7,230 bases of DNA from Vulcanimicrobiia bacterium (GCA_024281135.1 JAMXLG010000351.1:1-7230), one strand, 5' to 3'. Positions 1-6,248 are shown, numbered from the stretch's first letter. The notes: generated from the sequence alone by a model not told the origin. Program-made: numbers and translations.

Positions 1-97
1 GCACCGATCGAATTGAAGCGATTTCCGGAAAGCGCACGAGCAATGCGCAAACCAGACTCACAGTGTCAGCGTTTTCGACGGGTAGACGGCTGTTCAT
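1..97 (-). CDS. Partial 5' end of a divergent hypothetical gene
   Basis: A leftward reading frame opens with an ATG at 97-95 and stays open to the left edge, giving 32 residues that begin MNSRLPVENADTV and continue with a hydrophobic/amphipathic stretch around ALLVRFPEIASI. A purine-rich AAGAGAG lies just upstream of the ATG on that strand and could serve as a ribosome binding site, although the spacing is short. The fragment is too short to assign to a family. It would be divergent from the membrane-protein/receptor pair that starts at 215, leaving a 117 bp intergenic region. The main alternative is that this stretch is non-coding, or belongs to a rightward gene ending at the TGA at 97-99, since that frame is also open from position 1. 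Confidence 0.4.
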   Translation of the reverse strand, partial: MNSRLPVENADTVSLVCALLVRFPEIASIRSV

Positions 98-112
98 GAT
101 CTCTCTTACACT
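83..112 (+). promoter_or_regulatory. Candidate promoter for the membrane protein/receptor 1 pair
   Basis: TAGACG at 83-88 (4 of 6 matches to TTGACA) and TACACT at 107-112 (4 of 6 matches to TATAAT) are separated by 18 bp. Transcription would start near 119, giving a leader of about 95 nt before the ATG at 215. Each box is only a moderate match and the -35 box would lie inside the start of the putative leftward gene, so this is a candidate based on spacing alone. Confidence 0.3.
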
Positions 113-121
113 AGTCCCAAT

Positions 122-198
122 CCCCCGCCCGGAGGCTCCGGCTAGGGTTCGGGGGTCCAAGGATACGACGCGGGCTCAAGGCCAGACCTGCGCCCCGC
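122..198 (+). promoter_or_regulatory. GC-rich structured leader, possible cis-regulatory RNA
   Basis: Two hairpins can be drawn by eye. In the first, 122-127 (CCCCCG) pairs with 150-155 (CGGGGG) and encloses an inner hairpin, 129-133 (CCGGA) with 137-141 (TCCGG). In the second, 170-174 (GCGGG) pairs with 194-198 (CCCGC) and ends 16 nt before the ATG at 215, so it could affect ribosome access. Neither is followed by a T-tract, so they do not look like a simple terminator. I match no known riboswitch consensus. AGACCTGC at 184-191 resembles the end of the B12 box of cobalamin riboswitches, but the other conserved parts of that core are not visible. GC-rich DNA folds easily by chance, so confidence is low. 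Confidence 0.3.
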
Positions 199-214
199 AA
201 GAAAGCTAACCCAC

Positions 215-766
215 ATGACCCTCCGGCAGTTGCCGGGCGCCCTGATTCTGGGCTTGCTTGCCTCCCTAGTCGCGCATACGGCCGGCTACGGGAACGGGCA
301 TACCGAGGCAGGCGCCTACCACGAGCTTCTCGCCACCCTAGCCTTTGCAGGCGCGGGCGGTGCGCTCATTGCTGCGATTTGCGCGGCATTCGGCAACGTC
401 GGGACGTGCGCACAGGGATCGATCCTCTCCGCACGCCTCTGCACGTGGATTCCCGGCGCGGGTGCCGTTGCGGTTGCCGGTGGTACGTGGTTCGCGTTCA
501 TCGAATCGCTCGAACCCGCGCACGGACCGGCATCATTCATCATCATTGCGCTCGCGATGCTCGTCGCGGCCCTCGCGCTGCGCGGACTGGCGGTGCTTAC
601 CGCACGCGTGCTCGCGTCCTGCGCGATTGCCATTGCTCGCGTCGCAACCGCACGGCGCGTCGTCTTCTTCATCCGGCGCTACGCTGCGCCGGCGGTCGTT
701 ACCCCGCATCTCGCGCGGCGAATCGTCACGCGCCCGCCTCCTCGGACTGCATTGCTCCCCGCTTAG
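215..766 (+). CDS. Small multi-pass membrane protein of unknown function
   Basis: This encodes 183 residues. Hydrophobic segments at about 8-24, 38-59, 78-97 and 106-128 suggest four transmembrane helices, perhaps with a fifth around 130-146, followed by a basic, proline-containing tail rich in arginine. The loop after the first helix carries a cluster of histidines (H21, H29, H36, with G-Y-G-N-G-H between), and four cysteines occur (C56, C65, C76, C136). This could bind a metal or haem, but no family is recognised. The ATG at 215 is preceded by only a weak purine stretch (AAGAAAG, 199-205). The stop is 32 bp before the receptor 1 start, on the same strand and with no visible terminator between, so the two genes are probably co-transcribed. 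An inner-membrane partner of the receptor is an inference from position only. The run of hydrophobic helices and the operon-like placement favour a real gene. Confidence 0.7.
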   Translation: MTLRQLPGALILGLLASLVAHTAGYGNGHTEAGAYHELLATLAFAGAGGALIAAICAAFGNVGTCAQGSILSARLCTWIPGAGAVAVAGGTWFAFIESLEPAHGPASFIIIALAMLVAALALRGLAVLTARVLASCAIAIARVATARRVVFFIRRYAAPAVVTPHLARRIVTRPPPRTALLPA

Positions 767-787
767 CAACGCATTCATTTCTTTTCC

Positions 788-793
788 GAGGAG
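788..793 (+). promoter_or_regulatory. Ribosome binding site fixing the receptor 1 start
   Basis: GAGGAG lies 5 nt upstream of the ATG at 799. The frame is open much further upstream, to an ATG at 379, but those codons overlap the membrane-protein gene in another frame. This Shine-Dalgarno site, together with the signal peptide that starts right after it, supports 799 as the true start. Confidence 0.85.
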
Positions 794-798
794 TCTCT

Positions 799-3192
799 AT
801 GTCTCGAATGTCCGCGGCACTCATCGCCGCGTGTTTCCTTATATGTAGTTCACCAGCGTTCGCCGCGACGACCGGATTCGTTCGCGGAACCGTTACGCTG
901 AAAGACAAGCCCCAGCCGGGCGCGACCGTGACGCTAACGGGCGAGGGTTCGCGCCTGACGACGACGACCAACGCGTCGGGCGGCTTTACGTTCCCGCAGG
1001 TCCAGTTTGGCAATTACCGGCTCACCGCTCATGAAACCGGTGTCCCGGATCGCACGATCGACGTGACGGTGACGAGCGACTCTGTCATTACCGCTGACCT
1101 GTCGCTCGATCAACTAAAAGAGATCGCCAATACGACCGTGACGGCGCATGCCGGCGTCGGCGGCAATCCCGTCTCGGTCAACACCATGCAGAAATCGCAG
1201 ATTAACGCCTCGCCGAACCGGGACGATCTTAACCGGTTGATCGAAACGATGCCGCGCATCGTCCGTTTCTCCTATGACGAGCCAGTGGCGAACGGCTTCC
1301 ATGGCGTTACGTATGAAATCGACGGCGCGCCGTTGCCGCTCGCAACGAGTTCGAACTTCGGGCAGATTATCGACCCGAAAGTGCTCGACTCGCTCGAGGT
1401 CTATACCGGTGCGTTTCCCGCCGAGTACGGGGGCAGTCGCATGGGTGCGCTCGTCAATCTGGTGTCGACACGGCTTTCCGATCAAGCGCCGGGATCGTAC
1501 GGGAGCTTCAGCGTCGGCGCCGGCAATTACGCGCAGTCGCTCGTAAGCCTCGACGAACTCGAACGCTTCAAGAACAGCGAGCTCTATCTGAGCTTGAACA
1601 CGCAGCGGAACGCGCGCGGTCTCGACGCGCCTACGTACGCGCCGATTCACGACGAGTCGTCGCTCGGGGACCAGTTCTTGCGCTACATCGCGCAGATGGG
1701 TCCCCGCCAGACGCTCGCGGTCGATCTTTCCAATCAGATCAACCAGTTCCAGATCCCGATCAACACCGATCCGAACAACCCGATTGATCCCATCTTCAGC
1801 CCAGCAAGCACCGATGACGTGCAGCGCGAGTACGACCGCTTCATCAACGTCAACTACACGGCGACGTCGAAGGACGGCAATGGGATCTTCCAATTCATTC
1901 CGTGGGTCCGCTACACGCGCATAGCATACGACGGTGACCTAGGCAACGACGTGCTGGCACTTGCGCCGAATCCGTCGTTCGGGGACCCCACTATGCCCAA
2001 TGCCCCGCTCTACGCAAATCAGATCGGGTTACAGCAAGACCGTCGCGCAAGCTACATCGGCGCCCGCGTTTCGGAGTTCCGCGCAAGCGAGCATCACGCG
2101 TGGAAAGTCGGCGTCGACGTTCAACGCGAGAACTTCAACGCGACGCAGACGTTCGCGTGCGATACGCCGGACTGCAATCCCGCACCGTCGACACCGCCGC
2201 CCGCGCCGCCCGCGCCCGGGTACTATTCGACCTCGACTGCGCAATCGCAGCCGGGAACGCTCTTCAGCGCTTACGCCGAAGACAAGTGGCAGCCGTATCA
2301 GAACCTCGCGTTCAATTACGGGCTGCGCTTCGATCATTCGACCGGTTACGTCAGCGGCTGGATGCTCGAACCGCGCATCGGTGCCAACCTCTCGGATGAC
2401 AGCGGTAGAAACATCATTCATGCGTACTATGGGCGGATGTACGCTGCTCCGCAGCTGGAAGACGTTCGCCAGGATTGCGTTCTGCTCAGCGGCTGCAGCA
2501 GCGAGCCGGTCTACGACTTGCAGCCGCAGCGAGATGCGTACTTCGAACTCGGACTGGCGCACGTGTTCGGCGGGAATCTCCGTGGTTACATCAACGCGTT
2601 CCGCCGCACGGTGACGAACGTGCTCGATACGACCCAGTTCTTGAACACGCCGCTCTTTGCCGTGTTCAACAATGCAATCGGTTACGATAGCGGCGTTGAA
2701 CTCCGCCTACAAAACCAGATGCGCAATGGCGACTCGTGGTTCCTTACGACGACTGTCTCCGGGGCGTATGCCGGCGGTATCTCCGGATCGACGTTCCTCT
2801 TCCCCACCAACGTCAACGGCGACTTGTCGCTGACGTCACCGGCGCAGCTCTCGCCTGAGGATCACGATCAAACGGTCGCGGCGACGGTATCGTACACCCA
2901 CCGCATGGGCCAAGATCGCAGCTGGTACGTCACACTGGAGCCGCAATACGGGACGGGCTATCCGGTTGCGTTCCAAAACGTCAACGGAGCCCAATTCTCC
3001 GGACGCCTACCCACGCACACGACGGTGAATCTTTCGCTCGGAAAGGATCCGGTGAAACATGCGATCGGCTTCAACCTCGACGTGGATAATCTGTTGAACC
3101 ACCAGTACATCATTAAAATCGCCAACGGATTCAACACGACCCAAGTCTCAACCGGACGCAGCTTCCTCTTGCGATTCACCCAACCGTTCTAG
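799..3192 (+). CDS. TonB-dependent outer-membrane receptor with carboxypeptidase regulatory-like domain (Oar-like), receptor 1
   Basis: This 797-residue protein is predicted to form a 22-strand outer-membrane barrel closed by a plug and energised by TonB; the substrate is unknown. Residues 1-23 are a signal peptide (hydrophobic core AALIAACFLI, cleavage likely after AFA). Residues about 25-105 form a carboxypeptidase-regulatory-like beta-sandwich (GFVRGTVTL...GGFTFPQVQFGNYRL). The plug spans about 112-225, with DDLNRLIETMP, YEIDGAPLP and EVYTGAFPAEYGG (200-212). The barrel follows, with YGR at 544-546, DLQPQRD at 573-579, SPEDHDQ at 685-691, PTHTT at 738-742 and NLLN at 764-767, ending in phenylalanine as expected for the BAM recognition signal. 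No classical TonB box is obvious; one may lie near TTVTA (112-116). A Pro/Ala-rich stretch (461-473) follows a cysteine pair and probably lies in an extracellular loop. It appears complete and follows the membrane-protein gene by 32 bp. Confidence 0.96.
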   Translation: MSRMSAALIAACFLICSSPAFAATTGFVRGTVTLKDKPQPGATVTLTGEGSRLTTTTNASGGFTFPQVQFGNYRLTAHETGVPDRTIDVTVTSDSVITADLSLDQLKEIANTTVTAHAGVGGNPVSVNTMQKSQINASPNRDDLNRLIETMPRIVRFSYDEPVANGFHGVTYEIDGAPLPLATSSNFGQIIDPKVLDSLEVYTGAFPAEYGGSRMGALVNLVSTRLSDQAPGSYGSFSVGAGNYAQSLVSLDELERFKNSELYLSLNTQRNARGLDAPTYAPIHDESSLGDQFLRYIAQMGPRQTLAVDLSNQINQFQIPINTDPNNPIDPIFSPASTDDVQREYDRFINVNYTATSKDGNGIFQFIPWVRYTRIAYDGDLGNDVLALAPNPSFGDPTMPNAPLYANQIGLQQDRRASYIGARVSEFRASEHHAWKVGVDVQRENFNATQTFACDTPDCNPAPSTPPPAPPAPGYYSTSTAQSQPGTLFSAYAEDKWQPYQNLAFNYGLRFDHSTGYVSGWMLEPRIGANLSDDSGRNIIHAYYGRMYAAPQLEDVRQDCVLLSGCSSEPVYDLQPQRDAYFELGLAHVFGGNLRGYINAFRRTVTNVLDTTQFLNTPLFAVFNNAIGYDSGVELRLQNQMRNGDSWFLTTTVSGAYAGGISGSTFLFPTNVNGDLSLTSPAQLSPEDHDQTVAATVSYTHRMGQDRSWYVTLEPQYGTGYPVAFQNVNGAQFSGRLPTHTTVNLSLGKDPVKHAIGFNLDVDNLLNHQYIIKIANGFNTTQVSTGRSFLLRFTQPF
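2197..2214 (+). repeat. 9-bp tandem duplication in the proline-rich loop of receptor 1
   Basis: CCGCCCGCG occurs twice back to back (2197-2205 and 2206-2214), each copy encoding Pro-Pro-Ala. The unit is a multiple of three, so gain or loss of a copy would change loop length without breaking the frame. Confidence 0.8.
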
Positions 3193-3215
3193 CGCACACG
3201 CGAAGTGTGAAAATC

Positions 3216-3244
3216 GAAGCCCGCCGAATTTTTCGGCGGGCTTC
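3216..3244. terminator. Bidirectional hairpin terminator between convergent units
   Basis: A perfect 13-bp stem pairs 3216-3228 (GAAGCCCGCCGAA) with 3232-3244 around a TTT loop. Read leftward, the stem is followed directly by GATTTT, a short T-tract typical of Rho-independent termination, so it suits the leftward unit ending at 3251 best. Read rightward it lies 23 bp after the receptor 1 stop and is followed by CCTGCTTCT, a weaker tail. Both converging transcripts probably end here. Confidence 0.85.
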
Positions 3245-3250
3245 CTGCTT

Positions 3251-3820
3251 CTAAAGCGGCGGCCATGTGGTTCCATCATCGTAGCGGACGCGAACAACGC
3301 GATATCCTGCGAGGCGTGCTTCGAGAACCGCTGCCCCGAGGGCTTGCGATTCGCGTTCGGTACAGTTCTCGATGCGCGTGCGGGGACCCGGCGCACCCTC
3401 TTGCCAGTCCATGAGCCGCTCGAACGACGTAACCTGGATTTGCGGAGAAAATTCGCCTTTTCGATCCAGCGTCAGTTTGCCGAGTTCAACGCCCTGCGCG
3501 TTCAGCAAGGGGAACTCGAAGATAATCTCAGTCGCAACCTTCGGCGAAAGGTTCTTAAACGACACGCATGCGACTGCGCCGCGTCCGTCACGTCGCGCGG
3601 CAGCAAAGGCGCCAGTCACCTCGACGTTTCCTGACTGAGACGCCTCCGCCAGCGGGAGATTGCGCCAGGGGTCCGGCGAGGGAGTCGGTTCCGGGTGGTG
3701 CGGGCCGGCCGCGTTCGCAGGCATCTGGCATGCAAGAAGACCCGCAGCCGTTAGGGCGCCCGCAGCAACAAACATTTTTCGAATGCGGCAAGCGTGCTTT
3801 TCCATGGATAAAGAAAGCAT
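3251..3820 (-). CDS. Small exported protein, possible lipoprotein, unknown function
   Basis: This encodes 189 residues from the ATG at 3820, or 184 from a second ATG at 3805 (MEKHACRIRK). The second gives a more usual basic n-region directly before the hydrophobic core, and neither has a convincing Shine-Dalgarno site. The core MFVAAGALTAAGLLAC ends in a lipobox-like L-L-A-C (C31), so lipid anchoring is possible; cleavage by signal peptidase I after ANA (35-37) is the alternative. A short His/Pro-rich linker follows (about 40-52), then a domain of about 65-189 rich in alternating hydrophobic residues (ACVSFKN, EIIFEFPLL, GEFSPQIQVTSF) that suggests a beta-sandwich. It ends with VVRVRYDDGTTWPPL. 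C85 and C153 could form a disulfide. No family is recognised with certainty. The gene starts 30 bp after receptor 2 on the same strand and is followed by a terminator, so it is probably the last gene of that unit and may depend on translation of the receptor. Confidence 0.82.
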   Translation of the reverse strand: MLSLSMEKHACRIRKMFVAAGALTAAGLLACQMPANAAGPHHPEPTPSPDPWRNLPLAEASQSGNVEVTGAFAAARRDGRGAVACVSFKNLSPKVATEIIFEFPLLNAQGVELGKLTLDRKGEFSPQIQVTSFERLMDWQEGAPGPRTRIENCTERESQALGAAVLEARLAGYRVVRVRYDDGTTWPPL

Positions 3821-3850
3821 AAATGAGGTGGCGGATGTAGTCCACCGAGA

Positions 3851-6136
3851 CTAACGGCCAAAGGTTATGCCGAGTTGGATTACGCGAGGGGATGCGTAAT
3901 GGTTGCCTTGAGCGTTTGCGAAGGTAACGAGATAGCGATCGTTGAGGAGGTTGAACGCGCTGATCGTCAGCGCGGTGTTCGGTGCAATCGCGATGCCCTT
4001 CTCGACATCGAACGTCGTGTGCGGCGGAACTTTGCAGAACAGGATCGAGGAATTGCATCCGGCTGCCGTTGAGAGGCCGCTGCCGTATTCGCCGGTGAGG
4101 GAGAACCAGCCGCCGCGGTGGTCGTTGAGCAGCACGCCGGTGGTTGCATCCCAATTTTGGTCGTGGTCCGCCGGCGTCCAATCATTGGGTTGGCCGAAGC
4201 ACGGCGCCAGCAATTGCGTTTCGCAGCCTTTGTTCACGGAGCGCGTGTGCGTGAGCGAGGTGTAGAACCGGCCGCCGAGCGGGAGCGCCTGTTGATAGTA
4301 CGCGCTCTGCGATGAAATTCGGCCTTGCGCATAATTGATATCTTGATGCAGCGCCGTTACGCCCACTTGCGTATCGTCGATGAGATCCGTCGCGTTCTTC
4401 TGCATGACACGGACACCGAGTTGTCCCGCGCCCAGCGGCAAGTGACCGCCGATCTCGTAGTCGGAGTCGCGCTGTGGACGCAAATCGAACTGCGCAACTG
4501 TCGGCTGGTTGGGGAGATTCAGGAGATGCGCGGCGTTCGGCGAGACGTTCTCGAGGGAGAACGGCGTGAAGAAGCGGCCGTAGTACACATAGACGTTGGC
4601 GCGATTTCCGAAGAAGCGCGTAAATTTGATCCGCGGACTAACCTGCGAGAAGCCGTCGGCGAATTCGTCGGACGCCACCTGGAACGCATCAAGGCGTAGA
4701 CCGTAATCAAGCTCATAGCGTTCTCCCATCTTCCATGAGTCTTGCAAATATGCCCATTCGTCGTGTCCGGTGTTTGGCGCGTTGTCGGTTACCGTGTACG
4801 CGTCATTCGGCGTACCGGGCGTGAAGATCGGTGCGAGGAAGTTGAGCGGCTGGAGCGTGACATCGTAGAGTTTCTGCACGCTCGTCATGTCGTAGCTTCC
4901 ACCGTAACGAACGTCGTGCACGGCGGAAGGCACGTCGTTGTCGAAGTTCATGGTTACGTCGCGCGCCGTGCGATTGGAGTACAACGAGTATGCGCACGCA
5001 GAGATCGTGCCGGCTTGACAGTCCGTGAGGCTTCCGCCGGCGTTCAGATTCAAGTTGATGCCGTAGATGAAGTCGTTCGCCTGGTCGGGGAAGTCACGAA
5101 TCGTCGAGTTCTTGTAGCCAAGCGCAAACGTCGTCGCGCCGCCGCCGCGCAGGATGTGGTGGAAGCTAAATGCCCCGAAGCCGTCGTTCTGCGTCTCGTT
5201 GTCGTCCGTCGTTGCGGGTTGGCCGCCGTCGACGTCGTTCGGAATCTGAAACGCCTGATACGAGTGGCTCAGCGTCAGATTCCAGTAGTCTTTGCCAAGC
5301 GGCTCCGTGAAGCGGAAGAATTCGTTGGTGTTGCTGCCGCTGTTATGCGGAGAATTGGGATTTGGCGGATCCAGAAACCGATCGCTGCGCGCACCGTTAA
5401 CGCTTGCAACGTAGGATCCTGAGCCGAGCAGTCCATGATAGGCGAACTGCGATTCTGACGATGCGTACGATCCCGCGCGCATGTAGCCTTCGGCTCCGGG
5501 AGTGCCATTGCCGACCTTCGTATTCACGTTGACGACGGCAGCAAACCGGTTGCCGTATTCGGCGGGATATGCGCCTTGTAAAACTTCGACGAACGACACG
5601 TCGGCGAGATCGAATTCAGTGCCGATGTTGCGATTGAGCTCTTGCGGAACCGGAACGCCGTCGATCACGTAATTGATGTCGCCGTGATCCCCGTTGATAT
5701 GCACGACACCGTTCGCACCGCGCGCTGCGCCGGGAACCTGTAAGAGCAACGACGGAAACGTGTTGCCGGCGGGCGATCGTTGCAAATATTGAGAGTTCAC
5801 CGTCAGATCGGTGCCGCTGCCGCGCGTCGGCGGCAGCGACGACGTGCGCACTTGCGCAACCTTGCTCAGGAGGGTCAGCGTAATGCGCGCGCCGGTGCTT
5901 GCGAGATCGACAACCTGGCGCGCCGCGCCGCCGGTCGTCTCCACGAACACTTGATATGTGCCGACGTTCAAGCCGGAGAATACGAACTGCCCCGAAGCAT
6001 CAGTCCGCTGATGCATCGTCACGTTATTGCCGGTTAGCTGCACATCGGCGCTTCCTACCGGAAGATGGGCATCGCTATACACGCCTCCCGACAGAGTAGC
6101 TGCTAGGATGAATGCGGGAAGGCCGAAGCCGAGCAC
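3851..6136 (-). CDS. TonB-dependent outer-membrane receptor with carboxypeptidase regulatory-like domain (Oar-like), receptor 2
   Basis: From a GTG at 6136 this encodes 761 residues. A hydrophobic export segment (about 2-20) is followed by a carboxypeptidase-regulatory-like domain (about 15-88, with DASGQFVFSGLNVGTYQV). The plug spans about 100-207, with HINGDHGDINYVIDGVPVP and EVLQGAYPAEYG (184-195), and the barrel runs to the end. It shares YGR (519-521), DLRPQRD (551-557), TPADHDQ (654-660), PPHTT (704-708) and NLLN (729-732) with receptor 1, so the two are paralogues. All six cysteines fall in close pairs (373/381, 638/646, 694/701). The C-terminus is ITFGR rather than a terminal phenylalanine. 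AAAGGCGG, 9 nt before the GTG, could be the ribosome binding site. The GTG start leaves a signal peptide with no basic n-region, and a good one lies upstream in another frame, so the true start is uncertain. Substrate unknown. Confidence 0.94.
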   Translation of the reverse strand: MLGFGLPAFILAATLSGGVYSDAHLPVGSADVQLTGNNVTMHQRTDASGQFVFSGLNVGTYQVFVETTGGAARQVVDLASTGARITLTLLSKVAQVRTSSLPPTRGSGTDLTVNSQYLQRSPAGNTFPSLLLQVPGAARGANGVVHINGDHGDINYVIDGVPVPQELNRNIGTEFDLADVSFVEVLQGAYPAEYGNRFAAVVNVNTKVGNGTPGAEGYMRAGSYASSESQFAYHGLLGSGSYVASVNGARSDRFLDPPNPNSPHNSGSNTNEFFRFTEPLGKDYWNLTLSHSYQAFQIPNDVDGGQPATTDDNETQNDGFGAFSFHHILRGGGATTFALGYKNSTIRDFPDQANDFIYGINLNLNAGGSLTDCQAGTISACAYSLYSNRTARDVTMNFDNDVPSAVHDVRYGGSYDMTSVQKLYDVTLQPLNFLAPIFTPGTPNDAYTVTDNAPNTGHDEWAYLQDSWKMGERYELDYGLRLDAFQVASDEFADGFSQVSPRIKFTRFFGNRANVYVYYGRFFTPFSLENVSPNAAHLLNLPNQPTVAQFDLRPQRDSDYEIGGHLPLGAGQLGVRVMQKNATDLIDDTQVGVTALHQDINYAQGRISSQSAYYQQALPLGGRFYTSLTHTRSVNKGCETQLLAPCFGQPNDWTPADHDQNWDATTGVLLNDHRGGWFSLTGEYGSGLSTAAGCNSSILFCKVPPHTTFDVEKGIAIAPNTALTISAFNLLNDRYLVTFANAQGNHYASPRVIQLGITFGR

Positions 6137-6169
6137 AGGAAGGAACCGCCTTTCTATTTCTGCGAGTCA

Positions 6170-6189
6170 TTCGCAAATTTCTATGCGAA
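6170..6189. repeat. Inverted repeat near the receptor 2 transcription start, possible operator
   Basis: TTCGCA at 6170-6175 and TGCGAA at 6184-6189 are exact inverted half-sites separated by 8 bp. On the leftward strand the repeat begins about 8 nt after the candidate -10 box, where a repressor could block transcription. It also overlaps the ATG at 6170-6168 that could be an alternative start of receptor 2. A chance palindrome cannot be excluded. Confidence 0.35.
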
Positions 6190-6197
6190 CGGTTCTC

Positions 6198-6226
6198 AAA
6201 TTAGCGCGCCAAGCAAGCCTTGTCAA
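6198..6226 (-). promoter_or_regulatory. Sigma70-type promoter for receptor 2 unit
   Basis: On the leftward strand a perfect TTGACA (6226-6221) is followed after exactly 17 bp by TAATTT (6203-6198), a 3 of 6 match to TATAAT in a locally AT-rich stretch. Transcription should start near 6190, giving a leader of about 54 nt to the GTG at 6136 or about 20 nt to the ATG at 6170. Confidence 0.6.
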
Positions 6227-6248
6227 CCCCCTTCAGCCTCTCGTAGAG
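6220..6248 (+). promoter_or_regulatory. Weak candidate promoter for hldD
   Basis: TTGTCA at 6220-6225 (5 of 6 matches to TTGACA) is followed after 17 bp by GTAGAG at 6243-6248, a poor -10 box. The -35 boxes of the two divergent promoters would overlap, because TTGTCAA is nearly self-complementary. A short inverted repeat (CCTCT at 6237-6241, AGAGG at 6245-6249) covers the -10 position. hldD needs a promoter somewhere in this 149 bp gap, but this one is tentative. Confidence 0.2.

Noticed and set aside
115..214. Cobalamin riboswitch before the receptor 1 unit
   Set aside because: Only an AGACCTGC fragment resembles the B12 box; the other conserved core segments are not present, so it is not called as one.
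379..798. Upstream extension of receptor 1 to an ATG at 379 (937 residues)
   Set aside because: The added 140 residues are Arg/Cys-rich and overlap the membrane-protein gene in another frame; the GAGGAG site and signal peptide at 799 fix the start.
345..848. 167-residue Arg/Ser-rich frame overlapping the membrane-protein gene
   Set aside because: It looks like a frame shadow; the 215-766 frame has coherent transmembrane helices and this one does not.
1114..1893. 259-residue open frame antisense to receptor 1
   Set aside because: It lies wholly within a certain receptor coding region, is Arg/Val-rich with no domain or signal, and is the open antisense frame expected from GC-rich codon use.
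4742..5422. 226-residue open frame antisense to receptor 2
   Set aside because: Same reason: Arg/Val-rich shadow of the receptor gene without its own features.
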